Below are positions 17,215 through 26,060 of a DNA stretch of 64,000 nucleotides, one piece after another. This DNA comes from an uncultured Collinsella sp. (lineage in GTDB: Bacteria; Actinomycetota; Coriobacteriia; Coriobacteriales; Coriobacteriaceae): contig UQKU01000006.1 of NCBI GenBank assembly GCA_900541675.1, forward strand, positions 1 to 64,000. The letters run 5' to 3'. Both the position numbers and the translations under genes were made by a program. The notes below the pieces were generated by a model, which was not told the DNA's origin, searched no databases, and worked only from the letters and a program-made list of their open reading frames with translations. Each line of letters opens with the position of its first letter. Within the stretch, counting starts at the first letter, position 1.

Positions 17215-18177
17215 ATGCACGTAACTGATTTTGGTCGCACGCTCATCATCGCCAACCCAGCCGCCCAGTCGGGTGCGGCGCGCGAAGTTGCCGAGCGCCT
17301 GCAGCGCTTTTTGGACATGACTGCACGCGCATCCCAGTTTGACCTGGTGCTGACTGAGCGCATGGGACATGCCAAGGAGCTTGCCGCACAGGCTCAGGGC
17401 TATCGTACCGTTATCGCACTCGGCGGCGACGGCGTGATCCACGAGGTCGTCAACGGGCTTATGACGCAAAAGGAGAACGCCCGCCCCGCTCTTGCCGTCC
17501 TGCCCGTAGGTTCCGGCAACGATTTTGCCCAAACGCTCGGCATCGATGATTTCTCCGGCAAGAATTTTGGCGCGCTGCTCACCTGCGAGCTGCAGCGTCA
17601 GGACATCGGGCGCATTCGCTCGTGGAGCCCTGCGAGCGGCAGCGGCGAGGCTGCCGTTGAGTACTACGACCAGACGCTTTCGGTCGGCATCGATGCCGCC
17701 ATCGGCCTGGGCACCACCGAGCTGCGCAAAAAGACCGGTTTGACGGGCGCGCCGCTCTATACCCTCTCGGGACTTGAGCAGTTTGGCCTGCGCTATCGCA
17801 ACTACCCCATGGCAGTCAGCTTTGACGGGGCGCCCGCCGAGCGCGTGAGGGCAATCATCATGGCGATTCAGCTGGGCCCCACGTATGGCTCGGGCTATCG
17901 CATCTGCCCCGATGCCGACCCCTGCGACGGCATGCTCGACGTCTGCTACGCATGCGGCCCTGTCCCTCGCGCGGTTGCCCTGCCCATGTTCCTTTCGGCC
18001 AAGGACGGCCACCATACCAAGTTGCCACCGGTTCGCATGCGCCGATGCCGCCATGCCGAGCTCACTTTTGAGGAGCCCGACTACCCCATTCAGGCCGACG
18101 GCGAGCCCATTGTCGCCTCGCGCATCGAGGTCGACGTCCTTCCCGCCGCTCTCGAAGTCTGGCACCCCACCCGCTAG
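17215..18177 (+). CDS. Diacylglycerol kinase family lipid kinase (YegS/DgkB-like)
   Basis: A 320-residue protein with the DAGK catalytic signature GGDGVIHEVVNGL and LPVGSGNDFAQTLG in the N-terminal half, and a C-terminal beta-sandwich domain ending with the QADGEP pattern usual in this family. It phosphorylates a membrane lipid, probably diacylglycerol or a related lipid. ATG 17215 has GGGAG 8 nt upstream. It follows the CLC gene by 86 bp. Confidence 0.88.
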   Translation: MHVTDFGRTLIIANPAAQSGAAREVAERLQRFLDMTARASQFDLVLTERMGHAKELAAQAQGYRTVIALGGDGVIHEVVNGLMTQKENARPALAVLPVGSGNDFAQTLGIDDFSGKNFGALLTCELQRQDIGRIRSWSPASGSGEAAVEYYDQTLSVGIDAAIGLGTTELRKKTGLTGAPLYTLSGLEQFGLRYRNYPMAVSFDGAPAERVRAIIMAIQLGPTYGSGYRICPDADPCDGMLDVCYACGPVPRAVALPMFLSAKDGHHTKLPPVRMRRCRHAELTFEEPDYPIQADGEPIVASRIEVDVLPAALEVWHPTR

Positions 18178-18186
18178 CCCCACCTA

Positions 18187-18253
18187 AGTTGCGGTGAAAT
18201 AGGGACTGTTTATGCAGGTAAAGCCGGAAAACAATCCCTATTTCACCGCAACT
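18187..18253. repeat. 67-bp hairpin repeat, copy 2 of 3
   Basis: Same 20-nt arms and 25-nt centre as copies 1 and 3. Here the arm reads AAATAGGGACT against the partner AATCCCTATTT; relative to copy 1 a C-G pair has become G-C on both sides. It lies between converging stop codons of the lipid kinase and the release-factor-like gene. Confidence 0.85.
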
Positions 18254-18263
18254 TATGAAGAGG

Positions 18264-18644
18264 CTATTCGTCGCTGCCCGGCTTGCGACGGTTGGCCTTT
18301 TTAATGGCGTTGAAGTGCTTATCATTGAGCCTGCGCTGGCGAGAGCGCTGAGGCACCTTGGTCTTTACGCGTCGGCGCGGTGGACGTCCGCAGCGCTCAA
18401 GCTCAGCGCGCAGCTTACGTAGGCAGCTACTACGGTTTTGGAACTGACTGCGGCTCTCGCGCGCCGTCACGGTAATTCCCGTGGGCCCATGCTTCATGCG
18501 CACCGCCGAGTCCGTCGTGTTCACGCCTTGTCCGCCCGGACCCGTCGCGCGAAACACCTGCACCTCGCAATCGCGCGCCAACTCCTCGACCGACATCTCG
18601 GCATAGCGCGCATACTCGCGCCATCCCATCTTGTTCTCATCCAT
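18264..18644 (-). CDS. Release-factor-like protein (RF-1 domain only)
   Basis: A 126-residue protein with the peptidyl-tRNA hydrolysis motif [14 protein letters not shown] and a basic C-terminal tail, but no stop-codon recognition domains. Such short proteins resemble ArfB/YaeJ ribosome-rescue factors or the C-terminal half of RF-like proteins. ATG 18644 has GGGGAGG upstream. It follows xpt after a terminator, so it is probably separately transcribed. Role in ribosome rescue is inferred from domain content. Confidence 0.8.
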   Translation of the reverse strand: MDENKMGWREYARYAEMSVEELARDCEVQVFRATGPGGQGVNTTDSAVRMKHGPTGITVTARESRSQFQNRSSCLRKLRAELERCGRPPRRRVKTKVPQRSRQRRLNDKHFNAIKKANRRKPGSDE

Positions 18645-18664
18645 ATCAACACCTCCCCTCATAC

Positions 18665-18699
18665 AAAAAATGTGACAAAGGGACAGTCCCTTTGTCACA
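18665..18699 (-). terminator. Rho-independent terminator of xpt
   Basis: A perfect 14-bp stem TGTGACAAAGGGAC with one central base (18671-18699), followed on the minus strand by TTTTTTG. It ends the xpt transcript. Confidence 0.9.
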
Positions 18700-18727
18700 T
18701 CGCATACCAATCGCTTGTGTTGCGCGC

Positions 18728-19306
18728 TTAGGCGAAGGTGATCTCGCCGGTCTCGCAGTCCATATCGGCGATACGGGCCAGGCTCTCAACGCGGAAGCCG
18801 CGCTCGCGGAGCTTATCGCCACCGCCCTGGAAGCCCTTCTCCACCGCAATGCCAATACCGGACACCTCGGCACCCGCAGCCTCACAGATCTTGATAAGAC
18901 CCTCGAGCGCGCAGCCGTTGGCCAGGAAGTCGTCGATGATCAGAACCTTGTCGCCCTCGGACAGGAAGCGCTTGCCAACGATGACCGGGTACTCCTTCTG
19001 CTTGGTAAAGGAGTAGATGGTCGTGGCATACTGCTCGCCGTCAAGGTTGATGGACTGTGCCTTCTTGGCAAAGACTACCGGCACGCCGCCAAAATGCTGA
19101 GCTGCGATGCAAGCCATGCCAATGCCCGAAGCCTCGATGGTCAGGATCTTGTTGATCTCGACACCCTCGAACAGACGGGCCCACTCGGCACCCATGTGGT
19201 CGAACAGCTCAACGTCGCACTGGTGGTTGAGGAAGGCATCAACCTTAAGGACGTTACCGGCCTTTACGATGCCGTCATGGCGAATACGATCCTCAAGCTC
19301 CTGCAT
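18728..19306 (-). CDS. xpt: Xanthine phosphoribosyltransferase
   Basis: A 192-residue type I phosphoribosyltransferase. It has the PRPP loop [17 protein letters not shown] and the [10 protein letters not shown] hood segment typical of Xpt, which salvages xanthine to XMP. Length equals B. subtilis Xpt. The upstream 19307-19466 stretch was checked for a purine riboswitch and none is apparent. Confidence 0.92.
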   Translation of the reverse strand: MQELEDRIRHDGIVKAGNVLKVDAFLNHQCDVELFDHMGAEWARLFEGVEINKILTIEASGIGMACIAAQHFGGVPVVFAKKAQSINLDGEQYATTIYSFTKQKEYPVIVGKRFLSEGDKVLIIDDFLANGCALEGLIKICEAAGAEVSGIGIAVEKGFQGGGDKLRERGFRVESLARIADMDCETGEITFA

Positions 19307-19466
19307 GGCGCAACCCCTTCTCGCGGCAACGATACCGCGCGATTAATAAACGTTGTTCGATAGTCTACCACGGACCGACCCCCGCCCGCCCCACAAGCCG
19401 CATCGCACCATAAAGCTGCAAGACCAGTAGATAGGCCCGATTCGTGGCAGACAGCCTCCCAACACG

Positions 19467-20771
19467 CTAATGCCGGGTGCGCGTCCTCACCAAACGTACC
19501 AATGTGAGCGCAAAGCCCACGGTAGCAACGGCCATCAGCACGTAGAATACCAAACGGAAGCCAAAGAGGAACACGTCCGGACGACCCGCCACATAGCTCG
19601 TGACCGTCTTGCCCATCGCCGCGCTCGTCTGTCCATACAGGATGCGCGACGCCGCCGTAATACCCAGCGCTATGCCCGCATAGCGCGCCAAGCTGCTCAA
19701 GCTGCCCGCAAAGCCAAGCGCCTCACGCGGAGCCGAACCCATATACAGCGAATTATTGGGACTCTGGAAGATCGACGTGCCGCACGACATAAACGCGACG
19801 CAGCACACAATCATCAAGATGGAAGAGTGCTCGTCAAGCGTGCTCACCGCAAAGAGACCGCACACGTACACGCCCAGGCCAACGGCCGTGGGCGCTTCAC
19901 AACCAACACGGTCGGACACCGAGCCCGAAAGCGGGCCCACAAAGGCATTCACGACCGGCATCGCCAAAAACAACAGGCCGGAGATATCGGAGCTAAAGCC
20001 GTGGGCATCCTGAAAGTAGAACGGCAGCACAAACTCGGAGGCACCGATACCCACGAACACGATAAGCATGCAAGCCAGGTTAATAGTGAAAGCCGAGCTC
20101 GCAAAGCAGCGACGCGCCGCCTCTGTCAACGGCATAGGGCGTTCGCCAGCCTCCGGCTTCACATGCGGCAGCGTATAGAGCCCCACGATAAACGAGATTA
20201 CGCCAATGGGCAGATTGATAAGGAAGATGCTCTCCCAGGGAAAGCTCGCCACCAGCATGCCGCCGAGCACGGGGCCACACATCATGCCGAGGGCCACAAA
20301 GGTCGCCAGAATGCCCATGGCACGGCCGCGCTCACGCGCCGGAAACGACTCGGTGATGATGCCCATATTGTTGGCCATCGCGGCGGCACAGCCAATGCCC
20401 TGCACGAAACGAGCCAAGATAAGCACCTCGAGCGAAGCCGAAAGCCCGCAAAGCAACGAGCCACCCGTAAAGACGATTACACCAAGCTGGAACACATTCA
20501 CCTTGCCGCGTACATCGCCCAAGCGGCCAAACGGCAGCATGGCGACGCACGTCGCGAGCAGATACACCGAGCTCACGAGCTGAATGCGGTCGAGACCCAC
20601 CCCCAGCTCCTTTTGCATCACTGGGAGCGCCACCGTCACGATGCTCGCATCCAGACACGCCATAAAGGTCATGACGAGCACGGTGAACAGAATCGCCCAT
20701 TTATTCTTACCGTGGGTATCGCCCTCTAGGGCAATGTGTTCGCGGCGCAGCTGCTCGGCAGTTTTCTCCAT
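19467..20771 (-). CDS. MFS drug efflux-type transporter (DHA2-like)
   Basis: A 434-residue protein with about 12-14 membrane helices. Motif C-like features of drug/proton antiporters include LDASIVTVALPVM in the first helix and GRLGDVRGK (motif A). This family mainly exports drugs or metabolites; the substrate cannot be predicted. ATG 20771 has AAAGGA upstream; the frame is open further up without a ribosome site. Flanked by terminators, so monocistronic. Confidence 0.85.
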   Translation of the reverse strand: MEKTAEQLRREHIALEGDTHGKNKWAILFTVLVMTFMACLDASIVTVALPVMQKELGVGLDRIQLVSSVYLLATCVAMLPFGRLGDVRGKVNVFQLGVIVFTGGSLLCGLSASLEVLILARFVQGIGCAAAMANNMGIITESFPARERGRAMGILATFVALGMMCGPVLGGMLVASFPWESIFLINLPIGVISFIVGLYTLPHVKPEAGERPMPLTEAARRCFASSAFTINLACMLIVFVGIGASEFVLPFYFQDAHGFSSDISGLLFLAMPVVNAFVGPLSGSVSDRVGCEAPTAVGLGVYVCGLFAVSTLDEHSSILMIVCCVAFMSCGTSIFQSPNNSLYMGSAPREALGFAGSLSSLARYAGIALGITAASRILYGQTSAAMGKTVTSYVAGRPDVFLFGFRLVFYVLMAVATVGFALTLVRLVRTRTRH

Positions 20772-20796
20772 GTATATCCTTTCTATCGTGCAACGC

Positions 20797-20843
20797 AAAA
20801 ACGGGACCCCAATCGCCTACAAACGGACACGATCGGGGTCCCG
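20797..20843 (-). terminator. Rho-independent terminator of metY
   Basis: On the minus strand CGGGACCCCGATCG pairs with CGATTGGGGTCCCG around a 14-nt loop, followed by TTTTTG. Confidence 0.88.
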
Positions 20844-20912
20844 CCTACGGAATCGGAACTATGAGGACGTCGTCAGCCGAAAAGCCGTCCCACGCCTCGC
20901 ACGCACGCTAGC

Positions 20913-22196
20913 CTAGCACTGCTCGAGTGCCTGCTCAAGGTCGGCAATCAGGTCGGCCGTATCCTCGAGACCGCACGACAGGCGCACCATGTCGGCAGAG
21001 ATGCCGCAGGCGATGAGCTCCTCATCGTTCATCTGACGATGCGTGGCATTAGCGGGATGCAGGCAGCACGTGCGGGCGTCGGCCACATGCGTGGCGATCT
21101 GGGCGAGCTTGAGGCTCTTCATAAAGGTCTCGGCCGCCGCACGGCCACCGTTAAAGCCAAAGCTCACAACGCCGCAGGTACCGTTGGGCATGTACTTCTG
21201 AGCGAGATCATAGTACTTGTCGCCCTCCAGGCCCGGATAGCTCACGAAGCGTACCTTGGGATGACTCTGCAGGAACTTGGCAACGGCCAGGCCGTTCTCA
21301 CAATGACGCGGCATGCGCACATGCAGGCTCTCGAGCGAGCTGTTCAAGAAAAACGCCGCATGCGGGTTCTGCATGGGACCAAGATCGCGCATAAGCTGCG
21401 CAGTGGCCTTGGTAATGAAGGCACCCTCGCGACCGAACTTCTCGGCATAGGTCACGCCGTGGTAGCTCTCATCGGGCGTGGTAAGACCCGGGAACTTGTC
21501 CGCATGGGCCATCCAGTCAAACTGGCCGTGGTCGACGATCACGCCGCCCAGGTAGGCAGCATGTCCATCCATGTACTTGGTGGTGGAGTGCGTAACGATG
21601 TCGGCGCCCCACTCAAAGGGACGGCACATCACGGGCGTCGGGAAGGTGTTGTCGACCATCAACGGCACGCCGTGGTCATGTGCGGCCTTGGCAAAGCGCT
21701 CAATATCGAGCACGGCAAGGGCGGGGTTGGCAATCGTCTCGCCAAAGACAAGCTTGGTATTGGGCTCAAAGGCTGCCTCGAGCTCCTCATCGGTGCAGTC
21801 GGGGGCAACGAACGTGCAGGTCAAGCCCATGCGCTCCATGGTATGAGCAAGTAGGTTGTAGGTACCGCCGTAAATGGCAGAGCTTGCGACCACGTGATCG
21901 CCAGCACCGGCCACGTTAAAGATAGCGAGGAAGTTCGCCGCCATGCCCGAGCTCGTGAGCATCGCAGCGGTGCCGCCCTCCATCTCACAGATCTTGGCGG
22001 CAACCAAATCGCACGTGGGGTTCTGCAGACGGCTGTAGAAGTAGCCAGACTCCTCCAGGTCAAACAGCTTGCCCATGTGCTCGGACGTGTCGTACTTCCA
22101 CGTGGTGGACTGGTAAATGGGCACCTGGCGCGGCTCCGCATCTCCCGGGTGATAGCCGCCCTGAACACATGTGGTACCGATAGTCTGCTCGCTCAT
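20913..22196 (-). CDS. metY: O-acetylhomoserine aminocarboxypropyltransferase / Cys-Met metabolism PLP enzyme
   Basis: A 427-residue PLP enzyme of the Cys/Met metabolism family with the lysine motif THSTTKYMDGH and SRLQNPT near the N-terminus. Length and C-terminus fit O-acetylhomoserine sulfhydrylases, which make homocysteine from O-acetylhomoserine and sulfide; methionine gamma-lyase is the main alternative. Good start (GGGAG). A TTGAGA-17-TATCGT promoter and a palindrome lie just upstream, shared with the divergent C_GCAxxG gene. Confidence 0.88.
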   Translation of the reverse strand: MSEQTIGTTCVQGGYHPGDAEPRQVPIYQSTTWKYDTSEHMGKLFDLEESGYFYSRLQNPTCDLVAAKICEMEGGTAAMLTSSGMAANFLAIFNVAGAGDHVVASSAIYGGTYNLLAHTMERMGLTCTFVAPDCTDEELEAAFEPNTKLVFGETIANPALAVLDIERFAKAAHDHGVPLMVDNTFPTPVMCRPFEWGADIVTHSTTKYMDGHAAYLGGVIVDHGQFDWMAHADKFPGLTTPDESYHGVTYAEKFGREGAFITKATAQLMRDLGPMQNPHAAFFLNSSLESLHVRMPRHCENGLAVAKFLQSHPKVRFVSYPGLEGDKYYDLAQKYMPNGTCGVVSFGFNGGRAAAETFMKSLKLAQIATHVADARTCCLHPANATHRQMNDEELIACGISADMVRLSCGLEDTADLIADLEQALEQC

Positions 22197-22235
22197 ATCT
22201 AGCTCCCTTGCCTGGGTTTTAGTTTTATTCGGTTC

Positions 22236-22264
22236 ACGATACCGCTACCCTGCACCCCTCTCAA
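22236..22264 (-). promoter_or_regulatory. metY promoter
   Basis: On the minus strand TTGAGA (-35) and TATCGT (-10) with a 17-bp spacer, ending about 40 bp before metY. Confidence 0.55.
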
Positions 22265-22273
22265 CCCATCCCC

Positions 22274-22320
22274 AAGGTAGGTTATGAGACAAATGCATCA
22301 AGGGTGTTTGTCTCAACCTT
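22274..22320. promoter_or_regulatory. Palindrome between divergent metY and the C_GCAxxG gene
   Basis: TGAGACAAA (22285-22293) and TTTGTCTCA (22307-22315) form a perfect inverted repeat, extended by AAGGT/ACCTT outside. It lies just upstream of the metY -35 and overlaps a possible TTGTCT -35 for the plus-strand gene. Likely an operator for a redox- or sulfur-responsive regulator (inference). Confidence 0.5.
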
Positions 22321-22426
22321 AGGCATTTGTTCGATAGATAGAAATGAGGCATAGATGGAGCTCTCGATGGTTACATGTACCGGCACGGGTACCATAGGCG
22401 GGTACACCGTGACCAAGGAGACAACG

Positions 22427-22873
22427 ATGAAGCAAATCGATACGGCCCAGCTCGACATCAACGCCTGTCAGGCACAGGCTGCCGAATACCACGCCCGTGG
22501 TTTTAACTGCGCACAGGCCGTCGCCTGCACGCTCGCGCCCGCCGTCGGGCTCGACCCCCAGGTCGCCTTTACCCTCACCGAGGGCTTTGGCGCCGGCATG
22601 GGCGGCATGACCGAAACCTGCGGTGCCATCTCGGGCGCCGTGGCCATCATGGGCTTTGTAATGAGCGACGGCATGGAAAATCCCAAGACCAAGGGCCAGA
22701 CCTACAAGCTGTCGCGCGAAATCGCCAAGCGTTTTGGCGAGAAGAACACGACGACCGTCTGCGGTACGCTCAAGGGCATCGGATCGGACAAGGGTCCGCT
22801 CCGCAGCTGCCCCGGTTGCATCGACGATGCCGTCGAGATCGCCTGCGATGTGCTAAAGCAGCTCGCCGAGTAG
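22427..22873 (+). CDS. C_GCAxxG_C_C family redox-type protein
   Basis: A 148-residue protein of the family named for its cysteine pattern: GFNCAQAV, then GFGAGMGGMTETCGAISGAV, then TTVCGTLKG and SCPGCIDDA. The spaced cysteines suggest metal or redox chemistry; no reaction is established. ATG 22427 has AAGGAG upstream. Divergent from metY. Confidence 0.85.
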   Translation: MKQIDTAQLDINACQAQAAEYHARGFNCAQAVACTLAPAVGLDPQVAFTLTEGFGAGMGGMTETCGAISGAVAIMGFVMSDGMENPKTKGQTYKLSREIAKRFGEKNTTTVCGTLKGIGSDKGPLRSCPGCIDDAVEIACDVLKQLAE

Positions 22874-22890
22874 ACGGCAGCAGCATAAAA

Positions 22891-22937
22891 CGACGGCCGG
22901 CGCGTTTGGGATCCATCCAAAAGCACGCCGGCCGTCG
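22891..22937 (-). terminator. Terminator hairpin between converging genes
   Basis: A 12-bp stem CGACGGCCGGCG/CGCCGGCCGTCG. Read on the minus strand it is followed by TTTTAT, so it mainly ends the YigZ transcript; it may also stop the plus-strand one. Confidence 0.8.
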
Positions 22938-22940
22938 CCG

Positions 22941-23579
22941 TTAGAACTCGGCAAATTCGGGAGCGCCGGCCTCAATCTCCTCGCGCCCCGCCATAAGCTC
23001 GCGCATCTTAGCGCAAAACGGCTCCTGCTCCCCCGCCTTAAACACCAAATGAATTGTCACGGCATCCGCGTAATCGGTATCCGAAACCTTGGCACCCGAA
23101 TCCTGCGCCAAACGAAGCACCTGCTCATACTGCGGATAGGCCACGTGCACGTCAACAGGCACGACGCTCGTCATCTCGACGATCTGCCCGGCCTCCTGAG
23201 CCGCGGCCACCGCCGCCTGCGTCGCCGCGGTATAGGCGCGTACCAAGCCACCAGGCCCCAACAACGTGCCACCAAAATAGCGCGTCACTACGCAGCAAAC
23301 ATTTTTGAGCCCTGCACCGCGCAACACCTCGAGCGTCGGCATACCGCTCGTGCGGCTCGGCTCACCGTCATCGCTCTGGCGCTCGCGTCCATCGACCAAA
23401 ATCCACGCGGGAACATTGTGTCGAGCGTCGTAATGGCGCTTGCGAACCATCTCGATAAAGGCATTCGCCTCATCCTCGGACTCAATATGGACCAGCTGGG
23501 CAATAAACCGGCTCTTGCGGTCCACAAACTCGCCCGAAGCCTCAATATTCGATTGCAGAGTAAAATAGCTGTCCAACAA
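22941..23579 (-). CDS. YigZ/IMPACT family protein
   Basis: A 212-residue protein. The N-terminal UPF0029 domain carries the DDGEPSRTSGMPTLEVL and TRYFGGTLLGPGGLVRAY signatures; the C-terminal part is an EF-G-domain-V-like fold. The family may act in translation control or ribosome-associated proteolysis; the biochemical role is unsettled. Confidence 0.88.
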   Translation of the reverse strand: MLDSYFTLQSNIEASGEFVDRKSRFIAQLVHIESEDEANAFIEMVRKRHYDARHNVPAWILVDGRERQSDDGEPSRTSGMPTLEVLRGAGLKNVCCVVTRYFGGTLLGPGGLVRAYTAATQAAVAAAQEAGQIVEMTSVVPVDVHVAYPQYEQVLRLAQDSGAKVSDTDYADAVTIHLVFKAGEQEPFCAKMRELMAGREEIEAGAPEFAEF

Positions 23580-23777
23580 AGCCCCTCAACAAAACTAAGC
23601 GCGGCAACAAACAGCCTCAATAATACGGCAAAGCCCGTACCGATAACCCCGGTAAATAGAACGGCAACGCCGATGATTCCGTAAACGAAAGCGAGAACCC
23701 GTCAGCGCGAGCAAGGTGTCTTGAAAGACGAGATTGCAACAGAAATGAGGCTGCCGATGACCAGGCAAAAACAGCGA

Positions 23778-23875
23778 GACGGCGTCAGCTGAGTCGATTT
23801 GGCCCGAGAGAGGAGGGAGCACGCCTTATGGCGGCGACCGACGAATGAGCGCCAAATCGGCCAGCTGACGCCGTC
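23778..23875 (-). repeat. Composite hairpin element, copy D
   Basis: Arms 23778-23804 and 23849-23875 pair, ending GACGGCGTCAGCTG/CAGCTGACGCCGTC. The core holds GAGAGAGGAG and CGACGAATGA around a CGCC-TTAT-GGCG hairpin. GCAGCGTCGAC directly follows the right arm, as at copy C. It lies just after the 3' end of rnpB (minus strand). The rest of 23580-23892 shows no gene. Confidence 0.8.
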
Positions 23876-23892
23876 GCAGCGTCGACAAGAAA

Positions 23893-24254
23893 GCTGAGTG
23901 GGCCTATAAGCCGGGTTCTGTCGTGAACGGTCATTTATCTTGTCTGCACGTTACCGCGCAGCTCCACGCACGCTACCCGAACGCGGACCGGGCCGGCCCA
24001 TAGCGTTCCTATTCGCGCTTGCTCCGGATGGGGCTTGCCAAGCCGCCGTGTTGCCACGGCGCTGGTGGTCTCTTACACCACCGTTTCAGCTTTTCCCTTT
24101 ACGCCTTGCGGCGCAGGTGGGAGTCTTCTTTTCTGCGGCGCTTTCCGTCGGATCACTCCGCCCGGCCGTTAGCCGGCATCCCGCCCTCTGGAGCCCGGAC
24201 TTTCCTCACGCGTGCTGCAAGCAGCACATCGCGCGACCGTCTGGCCCACTCAGC
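23893..24254 (-). ncRNA. rnpB: RNase P RNA
   Basis: The minus strand has the bacterial class A RNase P landmarks: 5' end GCTGAGTGGGCCAGACGG, the conserved GAGGAAAGTCCGGGCTCC, the GAACCCGGCTTATAGGCCC region near the 3' end, and P1 closing by GCTGAGTGGGC/GCCCACTCAGC. About 362 nt. It matures tRNA 5' ends. Confidence 0.96.
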
Positions 24255-24262
24255 AGTGCAAG

Positions 24263-24268
24263 AGTGTA
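24263..24268 (-). promoter_or_regulatory. -10 box of rnpB
   Basis: TACACT preceded by TGC (extended -10-like) on the minus strand, 8 bp before the predicted 5' end of the RNA; -35 uncertain. Confidence 0.55.
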
Positions 24269-24520
24269 GCACACCGTTGCCGCAGGCAATGGCACAACAC
24301 AAGCGTTCGACACGATAAACCAAGAACCACGCCATGCAGTACAATAGGGTTGTCGATGGGCAACGTCGTCAGTCGAGACGCGACCGCGCTCCGCACCCCT
24401 CCGTCTACTCGGTGCGTTCCCGCCTCCTCCCCGAGGCGGGATGTCGGCATTTTTCATGCACCGACAACCCGATAGCCTGTGGACAGCCCGGGCAGCATTA
24501 CGCATTTCGACACCAAATGC

Positions 24521-24554
24521 AAAAAGGGACCCGTCCATTACGGACGGATCCCTT
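24521..24554 (-). terminator. Rho-independent terminator of rpsA
   Basis: On the minus strand AAGGGATCCGTCC pairs with GGACGGGTCCCTT around GTAAT, followed by a T run. Confidence 0.88.
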
Positions 24555-24578
24555 AAAACAAGTGATCGTCAAACCGAT

Positions 24579-25745
24579 TTACTCGGCGTCGGTCTCCTCG
24601 TCCTTCTTCTCGGAAGGCAGCGGGGTAACCTCGATCTCAACGCCCAGAGTCTCAGCAGCAGACTTCATGGACAGGGAGATACGACGACGGTCGAGGTCGA
24701 TCTCCATGACCTTGACCTGAACCTTGTCGCCCACGTGGGTGACCTGAGAAGGCTGATCGACGTGCTTGTTGGCCATCTCGGAGATGTGCACCAGGCCCTC
24801 GATGCCCTCGCCCAGGTCGACGAAAGCGCCGAACGGGACAAGCTTGGTCACAGTGCCCTCGACGATAGCGCCGACGGGGTACTTCTTGACCAGTGCGCGC
24901 CACGGATCCTCGGTGGTCTGCTTGAGACCCAGGGAGATGCGCTCGCGGTTGAGATCGACGTCGAGAACCTCGACCTCGACCTCCTGGCCGACCTTGACAA
25001 CCTCAGAAGGATGGTTGACGTGGTTCCAGGAGAGCTCGGAGATGTGGATGAGGCCGTCGATACCGCCGAGGTCGACGAAGGCGCCGAAGTCGACGATGGA
25101 GGAAACGGTGCCCTGGAGACGCATGCCAGACTTGAGCTTGGACAGGATCTCGGAGCGCTCGGCCTTACGGGACTCCTCGAGCACGACGCGACGGGAGAGG
25201 ACGACGTTGTTGCGGTTGCGGTCCATCTCGATGACGCGAGCCTCGATGCGGGTGCCCATGTAGGAGGTGAGGTCCTTGACACGACGGAGGTCGACGAGGG
25301 AAGCAGGCAGGAAGCCACGCAGGCCGATGTCGAGGATCAGGCCGCCCTTGACAACCTCGATAACCTCGCCCTCGACGTTCTCGCCGGAGTTGAACTTCTC
25401 CTCGATGCGGTTCCAAGCACGCTCGTACTCGGCACGCTTCTTGGACAGGACCAGACGACCGTCCTTGTCCTCCTTCTGGAGAACCAGAGCCTCGATGGGA
25501 TCACCGAGTGCAACGATGTCTGCAGGGTTAGCGTCCTTGCGGATGGACAGCTCGCGGACCGGGATAACGCCCTCGGACTTGAATCCGATGTCAACGAGCA
25601 CCTCGTCATGCTCGATCTTAACGACAGTGCCGTTAACGAGATCGCCCTCATCAAAGTCGGTAATCGTACCGTCGATGAGGTTGTTCATCTCCTCCTCGTT
25701 GACATCGTCAAGAGAGAAAATGGACGAGTTCTGAATCTCACTCAA
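24579..25745 (-). CDS. rpsA: Ribosomal protein S1
   Basis: A 388-residue protein with four S1 RNA-binding repeats, each with the pattern GxVxxxxxFGAFVDLG and GLIHISE (clearest at about 200-275 and 285-360). The acidic C-terminal tail ends DEETDAE. It delivers mRNA to the 30S subunit; Gram-positive-type four-repeat forms are shorter than the six-repeat E. coli protein. The start is a TTG with GGGG 7 nt upstream; no in-frame ATG fits the conserved N-terminus. The 25746-26060 gap holds its upstream region and that of the next gene, with no other feature recognised. Confidence 0.92.
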   Translation of the reverse strand: MSEIQNSSIFSLDDVNEEEMNNLIDGTITDFDEGDLVNGTVVKIEHDEVLVDIGFKSEGVIPVRELSIRKDANPADIVALGDPIEALVLQKEDKDGRLVLSKKRAEYERAWNRIEEKFNSGENVEGEVIEVVKGGLILDIGLRGFLPASLVDLRRVKDLTSYMGTRIEARVIEMDRNRNNVVLSRRVVLEESRKAERSEILSKLKSGMRLQGTVSSIVDFGAFVDLGGIDGLIHISELSWNHVNHPSEVVKVGQEVEVEVLDVDLNRERISLGLKQTTEDPWRALVKKYPVGAIVEGTVTKLVPFGAFVDLGEGIEGLVHISEMANKHVDQPSQVTHVGDKVQVKVMEIDLDRRRISLSMKSAAETLGVEIEVTPLPSEKKDEETDAE

Positions 25746-26060
25746 AGGTGGACCCCTTTCGAACTACGGGGCCCCGATTGCTAGGACCTACAGAAGGGTG
25801 CGACAAGCACACAACGTTTAGGAACACTCGGGAGCCGACAGATACTAATGTGACGCTTATGCAATCACGTTCGTATAGGTTACGGGGAAATCATTTCGAT
25901 TTCAAGCGTGAACTGCGATTTTTTACTCGTATGGAGACTTTTTCGCAATCTTGTGGACGACCGTCTCCATAAGTTGACGATAGGCAGTCAGGCATACAGC
26001 TTTGGGGTAAAGTATCCGGAGCCAACGATTCTGGAGCGATTTTTCGAGAAAGGTGCCCGC

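Noticed and set aside
19307..19466. Purine riboswitch before xpt
   Set aside because: None of the conserved purine-aptamer strings is present.
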